Source: an uncultured Eubacteriales bacterium
Lineage (GTDB): Bacteria; Bacillota; Clostridia; Oscillospirales; Acutalibacteraceae
DNA: 64,000 bases
Direction: 5' to 3'
NCBI GenBank assembly: GCA_934561055.1
Contig: CAKTFN010000006.1
Coordinates: 1 to 64,000 of the forward strand
The notes below the pieces were generated by a model. That model saw only the letters and a list, made by a program, of their open reading frames with translations, ran no database searches and had not been told where the DNA came from. Of this stretch, positions 42,170-50,582 are shown one piece after another (the first letter of the stretch is position 1; each line of letters begins with the position of its first letter). Position numbers and translations under genes: made by a program.

Positions 42170-44815
42170 TTAAACTCTGTCAAAACTCAGTGCATTGTCA
42201 AAGAGTTTGATTTTTCCCTCATTGGAAAAGCTTTGATGTTCCCCTTTCAGGTCAAAGAAGCCGCCCGGATTGAGTGCACTGTCCGGATTCTGATTGAAGT
42301 AAAGTTTGAGAACGCCGTTTCGCTCCCTCACAGCGCAGATCTGAACAACGTCATGAATATTTCTTGAAGAAACGAGACACTTGTTTCCGACTTTGAAATA
42401 TACAAATCCGTTTTCAACCGAAAGCTTCAATTCTTCACCCTGTGCATAAAGAACCTTGTCGGTTTCATCGTCAAGGGTAACTTTAATTGAAAAATCGGCA
42501 TTTCCGGAAATCGGCTTTCCGTTCATTGCACCGTCTTTGAAATATGTAAATGAAACCGTAAGGTCAGTCTTGTTTTTGAGAATATCCGAAACTCCGGAAA
42601 GAGTATAACCGTTCTTTTCCTCAAACGGATTTTCAAAGGTAAGAAGGACGCTTCTGTAATCGGCAAGGAGTTTTGCTGAAAGAATTTTGTTTTCTTCACA
42701 GGTGATTTCATTTTCAATTACGGTCTGATTGAAGAAAACTTCAAGCGTTTTTTCGCTTCTCGCCTTGCAATAAACAACAGAAAGCAGAACTTTGCGCTTT
42801 CCGAAGTGCAGAATTCTCGTTTCAAGCGGCGAAAGTGTGAGCCGAAGCGTATCACCGAATGAATAAGAGTCTCTTTCTCCGTCGGATGAGTACGGAAGAA
42901 TCGTTGTTACCGAAACCGAAGAGAGCTTTTCGTTCGCTCCGCAGGTATGGTCGAGTCTGAGCGTATATTCGGACGAAGCCGTTCCGGGATTTCTGAGCAT
43001 TACAATTCCTTCGTTTCCGTCAAAGCAGCCGAAGCCGTAAACCTGAAGAAGCGACGGCTTTCCGCCGAAAAGTACCGAACGCGAAAGAAGAGAAAGATTC
43101 TCACGGGCAAAAGAAACCGCCGCTTCACTGATTCGCCATTTGTTTTCGTTCATCATGTTGAAGCTGTAATAAAGTTCCCAGAATTCTGTTCCCCTCATTG
43201 CGTTTGTGAAAAGGTACTCCCTGAACTGGTCGTCGGTCATGCTGATTTTTGCTTCGTTCCCGTAAATCGGGTCGTGATTATACATATTTGACGGCGGGAA
43301 GCAAAAGCCTCTTTCGCGATAAAAATCGTAATACATATCGTCACGATAAGTGAGCGCCTGATCCTTTTGAGGAACGGAAAGCTTTTTGCCCTCCGGCGAC
43401 CTGTTGATAAAGCCGATATCGCCGCTGTTTTGCATCCAGACGGTGTTGACCCACTGCAAAAACCACGGGCTCGGCGGAGCATAGCAAGTGAGATTGATGA
43501 AAAGGTCCCCTTTTGCGTTTTTGACAAGTGCGGAAAAAACAGCAATCCATCTTTCCCAAAGTTCGCTATAATAATACATATCGTTCTTTCCGCCAACCAT
43601 GTGGTCGTGATTTTTGTTTCGGCACGGTCTGTTTGCAAAACCGTCAAGCTTCCAATAAGAAAGGCCGAAGCGGATTTCGTAATCAATCATGAGTGAGGAA
43701 AGCTTTTCGATATATTTTTCGCTTGCAACGCAGATATCTTTTGCACGGCGGTTAACATATCCGTTTCCGCCGTTTTCAATCTGCCGGGCAAATTTAACCG
43801 TGTCGAGCGTATAGCCGCCCCTGGGACCGAGCCAAAGTCCGAAGGAAGAACCGAACGAACGGACAAGTGCCGCCGAAGGATAAAGCTCGTTCGGAAACTT
43901 TTCGTTGAAGCACCAAAAATCCTTTGAATAATCATTCCAGCCGTCGTCAACAACAAAGCAGTCAAGAGGCTTTGAACCCACGGAAGTCAGTCCCTTTTCA
44001 ACCTCAAGGAACGAACCTTCAATGTTTTCCGCGCTGATTTTAAGCATATGATCATACCATGAATTATACTGCGTTCTGAATCTCAGCGGACGGGCAATTT
44101 TATGTATATATTCATAAAACGATGTTTTTCTTCTGACCTCGTCGCTTCCGCTGCAGGCAACGCAAACAGCTTTATAGGTTGCGTATTCACCTTTTTTAAG
44201 AATCGAAACAAGCGGCTTTCCGCTGTACCAACGGACAAATGTTGCACCGTTTTCAAAGTTGTTTTCCGTTCCGGGAAATTCATTTCCGAAGCAGAAACTT
44301 CCGTAAAATACCGGCTGACCGAGAGAAAGCGCAAAAGCGTTCATGTGGCTTTTTCCCTGCTTTGGAAGAAAGCTCGCCTTTGAAACGTCGGGAACAACAA
44401 GCGGTTCAAAATCAACATAGTCGATTACCGCCTTGCAGTCCTTGTCAAGACAGGAAAAGACAAGATACTTTCTGATGAACTTATCAAGCATTCCGAGTTC
44501 ATAAACAAGAGTGAGCGAAATTTTTCCGCCCTTCATTTTGAACGCCTTGAATTCGATTTTGAGCCTTTCGCCGGTTTCGGTCTTTTCACCGTATGCTTTT
44601 TGAATCTTAAGATCGCTTGCAGAAACAAACTCTCCGCCGAAAAACGAAAGAAAGCGGATTTTGAATTCTTCGCTTCCCTGCGCCGGGACAAAGCTTTCTC
44701 CGGTAATTTTGTTCAGAAATGCGGAAGAAGAGAAACTGTTGCCCTTGAGAAAAAGCTCTTTTGAAATGAAGCCGTTTTCAATTTTTATGCCGGTTTTTGT
44801 AATTTCAATAGCCAT
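42170..44815 (-). CDS. GH36-like (clan GH-D) glycoside hydrolase
   Basis: About 881 aa. An N-terminal beta-rich domain (1-240) is followed by a (beta/alpha)8 barrel with NSWYD (251-255), VVDDGWND (288-295), GLWLGPRGG, and YWKLDGF (387-393), where D391 is in the position of the GH36/GH27 nucleophile. A C-terminal beta region (about 600-881) contains a part that looks like two carbohydrate-binding-like modules. The probable activity is alpha-galactosidase or alpha-N-acetylgalactosaminidase. No signal peptide, so an intracellular enzyme acting on imported oligosaccharides. The ATG at 44815 has AGGAG 8 nt upstream; codons further upstream belong to a leader. Confidence 0.8.
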   Translation of the reverse strand: MAIEITKTGIKIENGFISKELFLKGNSFSSSAFLNKITGESFVPAQGSEEFKIRFLSFFGGEFVSASDLKIQKAYGEKTETGERLKIEFKAFKMKGGKISLTLVYELGMLDKFIRKYLVFSCLDKDCKAVIDYVDFEPLVVPDVSKASFLPKQGKSHMNAFALSLGQPVFYGSFCFGNEFPGTENNFENGATFVRWYSGKPLVSILKKGEYATYKAVCVACSGSDEVRRKTSFYEYIHKIARPLRFRTQYNSWYDHMLKISAENIEGSFLEVEKGLTSVGSKPLDCFVVDDGWNDYSKDFWCFNEKFPNELYPSAALVRSFGSSFGLWLGPRGGYTLDTVKFARQIENGGNGYVNRRAKDICVASEKYIEKLSSLMIDYEIRFGLSYWKLDGFANRPCRNKNHDHMVGGKNDMYYYSELWERWIAVFSALVKNAKGDLFINLTCYAPPSPWFLQWVNTVWMQNSGDIGFINRSPEGKKLSVPQKDQALTYRDDMYYDFYRERGFCFPPSNMYNHDPIYGNEAKISMTDDQFREYLFTNAMRGTEFWELYYSFNMMNENKWRISEAAVSFARENLSLLSRSVLFGGKPSLLQVYGFGCFDGNEGIVMLRNPGTASSEYTLRLDHTCGANEKLSSVSVTTILPYSSDGERDSYSFGDTLRLTLSPLETRILHFGKRKVLLSVVYCKARSEKTLEVFFNQTVIENEITCEENKILSAKLLADYRSVLLTFENPFEEKNGYTLSGVSDILKNKTDLTVSFTYFKDGAMNGKPISGNADFSIKVTLDDETDKVLYAQGEELKLSVENGFVYFKVGNKCLVSSRNIHDVVQICAVRERNGVLKLYFNQNPDSALNPGGFFDLKGEHQSFSNEGKIKLFDNALSFDRV

Positions 44816-44885
44816 TTTATCTCCTGAAAAATCAATTTTTTTGTTGTCTTTTGTTTTTTGCACATAAGTATGCTTGTTAAAATTC

Positions 44886-44914
44886 AGTATACTATATCTT
44901 TTCAAAAAATTCAA
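44886..44914 (-). promoter_or_regulatory. SigA-type promoter of the glycosidase gene
   Basis: Minus-strand TTGAAT (44909-44914), 17 bp, TATACT (44886-44891), 70 bp before the ATG. Confidence 0.75.
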
Positions 44915-44946
44915 GGATTTTTGCCGTCTCTGCTCATCGGAAAAAG

Positions 44947-44987
44947 AAAAAAGCTCCGCTGTTCGGAATTTTCCGAAACGGCGGAGC
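44947..44987 (-). terminator. Terminator of the lysine importer operon
   Basis: GCTCCGC...GCGGAGC stem extended by TTCGGAA/TTCCGAA, then a T-run on the minus strand (about 44945-44952). Confidence 0.88.
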
Positions 44988-44993
44988 GAAATT

Positions 44994-45734
44994 TTATTTT
45001 GCAAGAAAGCGTGAAAGGAACTCTCTTGTTTTCGGGTCTTGCGGATTTTCAAAAATATCCTTCGGCGCACCTTCTTCACAGATTACGCCGTCGGCCATGA
45101 AAACAACGTTTGAAGAAACGTCCCTTGCAAAAGCCATCTCATGAGTTACAACAATCATCGTAAGACCTTCCTTTGCAAGCTTTCTCATAACCTCAAGAAC
45201 TTCGCCAACCATCTGCGGGTCAAGTGCACTTGTCGGCTCGTCAAAAAGAAGAACTTCCGGTTCCATTGCAAGCGCGCGGGCAATTGCAACACGCTGTTTC
45301 TGTCCGCCGGAAAGCTGGGCGGGCTTTGCTTCGATATACGGAGCCATTCCGACCTTTTCGAGATATTTCATCGCAATTTCTTTTGCTTCTTTTCTGTTCC
45401 TTTTAAGAACCGAAACCTGACCGGTTATGCAGTTTTCAAGTGCGGTCATATTATTGAAAAGGTTGAACGACTGAAAAACCATTCCGACCTTTGCACGGTA
45501 TTCCGAAAGCTTGATGTCTCCGGAAATGATGTCTTTTCCGTGATAAAGAACCTGTCCCTTCGTCGGCGTTTCAAGGAGATTGATGCAGCGAAGCATTGTG
45601 CTTTTTCCCGAACCGGAAGCACCGATGATGCTGAGCACGTCACCCTTTTCAACGCTGAGATTGATTCCCTTGAGAACGCTGTGGTCTCCGAACTGCTTTT
45701 CAAGTCCGATGAGTTCAATAACTTTTTCAGCCAT
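44994..45734 (-). CDS. Polar amino acid ABC transporter ATP-binding protein (lysine)
   Basis: 246 aa, GlnQ/ArtP-type ATPase. Walker A GASGSGKST (about 38-46), Q-loop FQSFNLF, signature LSGGQKQR, Walker B VLLFDEPTSALDP and switch His in VVTHEMAFARD. It powers the permease encoded 2 bp upstream. The operon is headed by a lysine riboswitch, so lysine is the expected substrate. Last gene, followed by a strong terminator. Confidence 0.95.
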   Translation of the reverse strand: MAEKVIELIGLEKQFGDHSVLKGINLSVEKGDVLSIIGASGSGKSTMLRCINLLETPTKGQVLYHGKDIISGDIKLSEYRAKVGMVFQSFNLFNNMTALENCITGQVSVLKRNRKEAKEIAMKYLEKVGMAPYIEAKPAQLSGGQKQRVAIARALAMEPEVLLFDEPTSALDPQMVGEVLEVMRKLAKEGLTMIVVTHEMAFARDVSSNVVFMADGVICEEGAPKDIFENPQDPKTREFLSRFLAK

Positions 45735-45736
45735 GA

Positions 45737-46501
45737 TTACGCCTCCTCTGCAACATGGATTTCAGCTCTCGAATCAGATTGAGAACCGAAAACGGTATAG
45801 TTTTCTTTTCCGTCAAGTTTCTTTTCCGCAAAGCGAAGAATGCGTGTAATCGTGAACGTCAAAATGAAATAAAGAACACAAATTATAAGATAAGTCTGGA
45901 AAGTTTCAAATGTCTGTCTTTTAATGATTCCGGCGAAATAATAAAGTTCGGTAACGCCGATAACGTTAAGAACGGAAGTATCCTTGATGTTGATGACAAA
46001 CTCGTTGCTGACCGAGGGAAGAATGTTTCGCATAACCTGCGGAATGATGACTTTGAACATCGTCTGCGAATGGGTCATGCCGATTGACATTGCGCCTTCA
46101 AACTGGCCTTTGTCGATTGAGATAATTCCGCCGCGGACGATTTCGGCCATATAAGCGCCGGTGTTGATTGAAACGATGAGAATACCGGAAGGGATCAGCG
46201 CAAGGGTTTTTCCGCCCGTTGCAAAAGCGTAGCCCCAGAAAATTACCATCGACTGAACCATCATCGGTGTGCCTCTGAAAATTTCGACATAAACCGCAAT
46301 GATCGCATTGAGAATTTTATGAAGAACACGGAGAACCGGGTTTTTAGACATCGGCGCGGTACGGATCACACCGGTGAAAAGACCGATTACAAGGCCTACA
46401 ACCGTACCCGTGAGGGCAAGGAGCATTGTGTTTCCGACGCCCTTGAGAAGCTGTGGGTAATATTTTGTTACGATATTAAGAACATCCTGCAAAAAACTCA
46501 T
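45737..46501 (-). CDS. Polar amino acid ABC transporter permease (lysine)
   Basis: 254 aa with about five membrane helices and the HisM/GlnP-type EAA loop (YMAEIVRGGIISIDKGQFEGAMSIGMTHSQ, here as several short matches: AEIVRGG, GQFEGAMSIGM). N-terminal LLKGVGNTMLLALTGTVVG is typical of the family. It has a 35-residue polar C-terminal extension (from KKLDGKENYTVFGS). Translationally close to the ATPase gene. Confidence 0.95.
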   Translation of the reverse strand: MSFLQDVLNIVTKYYPQLLKGVGNTMLLALTGTVVGLVIGLFTGVIRTAPMSKNPVLRVLHKILNAIIAVYVEIFRGTPMMVQSMVIFWGYAFATGGKTLALIPSGILIVSINTGAYMAEIVRGGIISIDKGQFEGAMSIGMTHSQTMFKVIIPQVMRNILPSVSNEFVINIKDTSVLNVIGVTELYYFAGIIKRQTFETFQTYLIICVLYFILTFTITRILRFAEKKLDGKENYTVFGSQSDSRAEIHVAEEA

Positions 46502-46548
46502 ATCAATTCCGCCAAACTATAATTTTTTCTTATTACTTTATAACTTCA

Positions 46549-46582
46549 TTCGGCAAGCAGTCGCAAAAGGCCGCTTGCCGAA
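46549..46582 (-). terminator. Attenuating hairpin between binding-protein and permease genes
   Basis: 10-bp stem TTCGGCAAGC/GCTTGCCGAA in the 104-bp gap, without a good T-run. Such hairpins commonly keep the binding protein more abundant than the membrane parts. Confidence 0.6.
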
Positions 46583-46605
46583 AAAGAATATGTTTTTAAT
46601 TTCGA

Positions 46606-47529
46606 TTACTTCTTGTAAATTACAACGAGGTTTGATTCATAGTAAGTTTCGGTGAAGTCAATCTGTTCCTTACGTTCCGCTGTCGGGCTCATGCCTGCAA
46701 CGATTGCGTCAACTGCGCCCGAGTTAAGAGCCGGAATGAGCGAATCCCAATCGTAGGAATAAACTTCGAGCTTGAGACCGAGCTTGTTTGCAACATACTG
46801 AGCAACCTGAACGTCATAGCCGTTTGCATACTGACCTTCCTTGCCTTCGCCGCTGATTGCAACAGCGCCGAGTGTACGTGTATCGGAGGAAGTTTCGGTC
46901 CAGTTATACGGTTCATAAGCACATTCCATTGCAACCTTGAGCGTTCCGGTCGGATTTTCCGGTGCTTCGCTTTCAAGTGCAAACTTTTCAACGGTATCAC
47001 CGGCTTTAACGGCGATAATCTGCTCCATGAGCTTTTCTTTCTGTTCTTCGGTGATTCCCTTGATGACTTCGTTCATCTTGTCAAGAAGATCCGAACCCTT
47101 CTTAAGGCCGATTGCGATTCCGACGTCAGCTGCGGTTGCGGTGAAGCCGGTGTCGTTGTTTTTAAGATGAAGATAATCAAGATCGCTGTTCATTCTGCAA
47201 GCAGAGATTGCGGTCGGCTCTTCGGCAATGTAGCCGTCGATTGTTCCGCTCTTTACCGCCGAAAGAAGTTCGGTGAAGTCGGGAAGTGTGCTTGACTTAA
47301 CGTCCTCAATCTGCTTGAGTGCGTCTGCGTGGAAAGTGCCGGTCTGAGCGGCAATCTTCATGCCTTTGAGGTCGGCAACCGACTTTGCGGCGGCAATTCC
47401 GACAGCTTCGGTGTTTGCGCCGGGCGCTGAGGTGGTGTCATCCGAGCCGCCGTTTCCGCAAGCCGTGAAGCAAGCCGCACAAAGAACAACGGCAAGAATT
47501 ACCGATAAAACTCTTCTTACGTTTTTCAT
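46606..47529 (-). CDS. Circularly permuted lysine-type substrate-binding lipoprotein
   Basis: 307 aa. Lipoprotein signal with C24 (FTAC). Then the order of the SBP_bac_3 halves is reversed: residues about 49-175 (SVADLKGMKIAAQTGTFHAD... GLKKGSDLLDKMNEVI) correspond to the C-terminal half of a normal polar amino-acid binding protein, and residues 195-307 (GTLKVAMECAYEPYNW... GYDVQVAQYVANKLGL... DFTETYYESNLVVIYKK) to the N-terminal half. A 20-residue acidic linker joins the old C- and N-termini, and the new ends fall at the hinge crossing between VVIYKK and ADLKG. All parts of one complete binding protein are present once. The ATG at 47529 follows CAGGAGTG. It feeds the permease and ATPase encoded downstream, and is under a lysine riboswitch. 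Confidence 0.9.
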   Translation of the reverse strand: MKNVRRVLSVILAVVLCAACFTACGNGGSDDTTSAPGANTEAVGIAAAKSVADLKGMKIAAQTGTFHADALKQIEDVKSSTLPDFTELLSAVKSGTIDGYIAEEPTAISACRMNSDLDYLHLKNNDTGFTATAADVGIAIGLKKGSDLLDKMNEVIKGITEEQKEKLMEQIIAVKAGDTVEKFALESEAPENPTGTLKVAMECAYEPYNWTETSSDTRTLGAVAISGEGKEGQYANGYDVQVAQYVANKLGLKLEVYSYDWDSLIPALNSGAVDAIVAGMSPTAERKEQIDFTETYYESNLVVIYKK

Positions 47530-47567
47530 AAAAAACACTCCTGTTCAAATTTTCGGGATTTTCCCGA

Positions 47568-47614
47568 TAAAATTAAATTAAGCCTGCAAACCTTTCAAGA
47601 GGTATCACAGGCTT
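47568..47614 (-). terminator. Expression-platform terminator of the lysine riboswitch
   Basis: AAGCCTG...CAGGCTT stem with an internal ACCT/AGGT pairing, followed on the minus strand by TTAATTTAATTTTAT. It lies between the aptamer and the binding-protein gene. A second small hairpin (TCGGGA/TCCCGA, 47553-47568) precedes the RBS. Confidence 0.75.
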
Positions 47615-47643
47615 TAAAATCGTAAAACACGAAAATATATCCA

Positions 47644-47820
47644 AGCGATAGCTCTCCATATATAAACTATATGACAGTACTGCATTTTTTAAATACAGTC
47701 CCAGCAAGAACCCGGCGGCAACCGGGAAAAAGCTTCGGCGGAATCACCTTTCGCCCAAAACCGTTTGCCGACGTCGTTGAGAGCTACTCATTTTTTCCGC
47801 ATCCTCTATCAGGTGCTGTC
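47644..47820 (-). promoter_or_regulatory. Lysine riboswitch (L box) aptamer
   Basis: On the minus strand the conserved L-box blocks occur in order: GATAGAGGATGCG, AGTAGC, GGGCGAAAGGTGATTCCGCCGAAGC (as GCGAAAGG and CCGCCGAAG), TTGCTGG, ACTGTATTT...GCAGTACTGTC and GGAGAGCTATCGC, the last pairing with the first block to close helix P1. It precedes an amino-acid importer operon, with a terminator between aptamer and gene. High lysine should switch the operon off. Confidence 0.95.
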
Positions 47821-47834
47821 TTAAATTTGTATAA

Positions 47835-47863
47835 ATTATAATCTACGTTTTCCACTTTGTCAA
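47835..47863 (-). promoter_or_regulatory. SigA-type promoter of the lysine importer operon
   Basis: Minus-strand TTGACA (47858-47863), 17 bp, TATAAT (47835-47840), both perfect; the riboswitch begins about 15 bp later. Confidence 0.9.
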
Positions 47864-47905
47864 TCCTTTTTTTGAAAAACAGCAATTGCGATAAAACCGC
47901 CTTCC

Positions 47906-47933
47906 AAAACCCGCCCTCATTTTGGCAGGTTTT
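47906..47933 (-). terminator. Terminator of the mini-protein/phosphoesterase operon
   Basis: AAAACCTGCC/GGCGGGTTTT stem on the minus strand with an 8-nt loop and T-rich end. Confidence 0.75.
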
Positions 47934-47989
47934 TACATAATTTAAGGGGTTTTGATGTGCAATATGACAAGAACGGCGGCCGAAATACG

Positions 47990-48022
47990 ACCGCCGCAAT
48001 CGGTCGTCCCGATTGCGGCGGT
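47990..48022 (-). other. Very stable hairpin after the phosphoesterase gene
   Basis: Perfect 14-bp stem ACCGCCGCAATCGG/CCGATTGCGGCGGT with a 5-nt loop, 13 bp past the stop. There is no T-run, so it may protect the mRNA 3' end or act together with the terminator 60 bp further on. Confidence 0.6.
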
Positions 48023-48034
48023 AAATTTGTTCAA

Positions 48035-48973
48035 TCAAACAATGTCGAAGCTGAACGTCATTTCAACGTCGTGACCCTTTTGGAAGTTTCTTCCGGTGAA
48101 GAGAATTCCATCGTCATAAACTTCAACAACATAGCCGATGCCTCTGTCCTTGACGCCGAAATCATTCGTTTTTCCGTATGTCGGAAGATTGATGCTGTAA
48201 ACACCGTCGGAAAGCTTTTCAACCGAACGCTCATACATTCCGTCGTGAAGGTGACCGTTGATGTAGAAAACGTTCTTATACTTTGTGAGAACGTCTCTCA
48301 CCTGCTGCGACTGATCGCCGAGGTCGCCCGTCTTCCAAACTTCGGGAAGACCGTGAGTTTCTTTGAGCGGCTGATGGCAGACAACGAAAGCCGGCTTGCC
48401 CTCTGCGGTTGCTTTCTGAAGCTCGCCGTCAAGGAATGCAAGTTGTCTTTCGGATATGTAAGCTCTTTCAAAGACCTGCTTTTCCGAGCCCATGACAATG
48501 AAGGTATAGCCGTTGATATCGTAAGAATAAAAGCTTTCGCCCTTCGTGTCGATTCCGAGATACTCTTCAACCTTGTTCATGATAATCGGCTTGTTCTTTT
48601 TGTAAGCGTAACGGACATCGTGGTTTCCGGTTGCAATAAGGAGATTCTTCGTAACGGTCTGGTTGTCAAGTACGTCAAAGAAGTTTTTGTATTCGCAGTT
48701 GAAGCCCATTTCGGTGAGATCGCCGGCCATTACGATTGCATTGAACGTTTCGTCGGAATTTGAAAGGTCCTTGAAAAGGCTTTCAAATCTGAACTTTGTG
48801 AAAGCGTCGCCCATAACGTGAATGTCGCTGACTGTTACAAACGAAAGCTTTACGTCATCGCTGTTTTTGAACTCAATCGGATCTTCGGTTGAAGGTCCGG
48901 CAGCCCAGCCGAGCGAAATGAAAATTGCAAGAAAAACGGAAAAAATCTTCTGAAATATTTTTACTGTAAGCAT
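48035..48973 (-). CDS. Exported calcineurin-like metallophosphoesterase
   Basis: 312 aa. N-terminal hydrophobic export signal (about 5-25). All five metal-site motifs are present: SDIHVMGD (D-x-H), AGDLTEMG (GD), TGNHDVRY (GNHD), VCHQP and NGHLHDG (GH-x-H). Family members are phosphodiesterases or acid-phosphatase-like enzymes on nucleotides, wall polymers or lipids; the substrate is not readable here. Starts at ATG 48973; GGGAG lies 12 nt before it, slightly far. It follows the 30-aa mini-protein by 76 bp and is probably on the same transcript. Confidence 0.88.
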   Translation of the reverse strand: MLTVKIFQKIFSVFLAIFISLGWAAGPSTEDPIEFKNSDDVKLSFVTVSDIHVMGDAFTKFRFESLFKDLSNSDETFNAIVMAGDLTEMGFNCEYKNFFDVLDNQTVTKNLLIATGNHDVRYAYKKNKPIIMNKVEEYLGIDTKGESFYSYDINGYTFIVMGSEKQVFERAYISERQLAFLDGELQKATAEGKPAFVVCHQPLKETHGLPEVWKTGDLGDQSQQVRDVLTKYKNVFYINGHLHDGMYERSVEKLSDGVYSINLPTYGKTNDFGVKDRGIGYVVEVYDDGILFTGRNFQKGHDVEMTFSFDIV

Positions 48974-49049
48974 TGGTTAATAAATCTCCCTTTCTTTTAC
49001 GGATTCCCCGATCCGAACAAATACCTTTCTTTTTCAAAGCCTTATTTCA

Positions 49050-49142
49050 TTATTCTGCGTTCGGATCTTTGATCCAACCGAGCTTGACAAGAAGCTTGAT
49101 GAATGTGTGATAAAGCTCAACAAGTGCGTCAAATGTGAACAT
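49050..49142 (-). CDS. 30-aa amphipathic mini-protein (third of three)
   Basis: ATG at 49142 with AAAGGAG about 7 nt upstream, stop at 49050. Sequence MFTFDALVELYHTFIKLLVKLGW then a polar end: an amphipathic helix with a Phe-rich start, as in the two small proteins at 11.4-11.8 kb. TTGACG-N17-TAAAAT promoter upstream. There is no terminator directly after it, so it heads the transcript of the phosphoesterase. Unknown function; no secretion signal beyond the helix itself. Confidence 0.68.
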   Translation of the reverse strand: MFTFDALVELYHTFIKLLVKLGWIKDPNAE

Positions 49143-49185
49143 ATTTTTTCTCCTTTCCGGCGGTTAGCCGCATATAATCATATAT

Positions 49186-49214
49186 ATTTTATACTATATT
49201 CACCCTTTCGTCAA
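49186..49214 (-). promoter_or_regulatory. SigA-type promoter of the third mini-protein
   Basis: Minus-strand TTGACG (49209-49214), 17 bp, TAAAAT (49186-49191). Confidence 0.75.
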
Positions 49215-49276
49215 GAAACATATTTATTTTCGTCAAAGCAGACAAAAGAGAGAAAACTTTTTTGAGAAAGAATACC

Positions 49277-49315
49277 AAAAAGTGCCGTTCCGAGAGGAAT
49301 CGAAACAGCACTTTT
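49277..49315 (-). terminator. Terminator of the lipase gene
   Basis: AAAAGTGCTGTTTCGA paired with TCGGAACGGCACTTTT (some G-T pairs), ending in TTTTT on the minus strand, 19 bp after the stop. Confidence 0.82.
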
Positions 49316-49333
49316 GCATCAATTGTTACGGTT

Positions 49334-50269
49334 TTAGGCGAGAATTTTGTTTGCCCAGTCGATTACATCTTTGCAAACTTGGTCAAAGCACTTTGATTCA
49401 TTGAGAATCTCGTGTCTTGCACCCTCATAAAGATGAAGGGTAACATTGGTTTTTCCGGCTTCTTTGAGCATATCATAAACCTTTTGAACGCCCTTTGAAT
49501 TTTCACCGACAGGATCTTTTGAACCGGAAATCATGAGAACCGGAAGTTCCTTTGAATAGCCTTCCGCCCACTCTTTCGTTGAAACGGAAGCAAGAAGCGA
49601 AAACATATCTCTGTAGCCGTATGCGGTAAAAAGAAAGCCGCAATATTTGTCGGCAATATACTTGTCGACCTCAAAATCATCCCTTGAAAGCCAGTCAAAG
49701 TTTGTTCTTCCTTCAAACTCTTTGTTGTATGTTCCGAAAGCAATCTTGTCAATGAGCTTGCTGCGGTGGTGAGATCCCTTAACTTTTCCGATTAACTTTG
49801 CAAGAGCAATTCCGACTCCTGCCGCCGGGTTCGGCCCCGCAGTACCGCAGAAAACGGCGCCCGAAAGCTCGTTTGCATATTTTCTTGTGAAAGAACGGGA
49901 AACGAACGAGCCCATCGAATGACCGAAGAAGAAATACGGTTTTCCCGGATTCTCTTTCTTCGCAATCTGCATCAGCATATGACAATCGCCGATAAAGTTT
50001 TTCCAACCGTCCTTTTCACCGAAGTAACCGAGTTCGTTGTCGTTTTTAACGCTTTTTCCGTGACCGAGGTGGTCGTTGATATAAACGGCAAAACCGTTAT
50101 CGCAAAGAACCGACGCAAATTTTTCGTATCTTTCAAGGTGTTCTGCCATTCCGTGAGCGATCTGAATGACCGCCTTAATGCTGTTGCTGTCCTCCGGAAG
50201 GAACGAACACGCATGAATGTCCGCAAGGCCGGAAACGGACGGAAAATAAAATTCTTTCTTGACTGCCAT
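49334..50269 (-). CDS. Monoacylglycerol-lipase/lysophospholipase-type alpha/beta-hydrolase
   Basis: About 311 aa, cytosolic. Serine hydrolase 4 pattern: oxyanion IAHGMAEHLERYE, YINDHLGHGKS, nucleophile GHSMGSF (about residue 111), acid SGSKDPVG and His in EGARHEILNE. This set is typical of monoacylglycerol lipases and lysophospholipases. The ATG at 50269 has GGAGG 8 nt upstream; 18 in-frame codons before it have no RBS. Monocistronic. Confidence 0.88.
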   Translation of the reverse strand: MAVKKEFYFPSVSGLADIHACSFLPEDSNSIKAVIQIAHGMAEHLERYEKFASVLCDNGFAVYINDHLGHGKSVKNDNELGYFGEKDGWKNFIGDCHMLMQIAKKENPGKPYFFFGHSMGSFVSRSFTRKYANELSGAVFCGTAGPNPAAGVGIALAKLIGKVKGSHHRSKLIDKIAFGTYNKEFEGRTNFDWLSRDDFEVDKYIADKYCGFLFTAYGYRDMFSLLASVSTKEWAEGYSKELPVLMISGSKDPVGENSKGVQKVYDMLKEAGKTNVTLHLYEGARHEILNESKCFDQVCKDVIDWANKILA

Positions 50270-50582
50270 AATTACAACCTCCGATTGCATATAATACACT
50301 GTACCCGCCGGACAGGCTTTCAAAGCTTTTGCCGCGGCAACGATTTTATTGACATATGTATTTTATCATATTTTTTCTTCTTTTTCACTGTTTTTTACCA
50401 ATATTGTCTTTGTGATAATCAACAAAAAAACTCTTTCGTTTTTGACAACTAGAGCAGCAGGAAGTGTGGTGAGATTTTATTGCTGTTTGGAAGTAAAAAG
50501 ACGGATTTCATAAAAATTGCAAAATTTCTTGAGTAAAGTCCGAAAATACGGACTCAAAATCAAAAATAAAAGAACATTTGTG
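50270..50582. other. Divergent intergenic region
   Basis: A+T-rich, no gene seen. Holds the presumed leader of the lipase gene (minus-strand TATTAT near 50290-50296 with no clear -35) and a small hairpin AGTCCG/CGGACT near 50537-50554. Confidence 0.4.

Noticed and set aside
47539..47820. T-box leader for the lysine importer
   Set aside because: The conserved blocks are those of the lysine riboswitch; the T-box sequence and specifier loop are absent.
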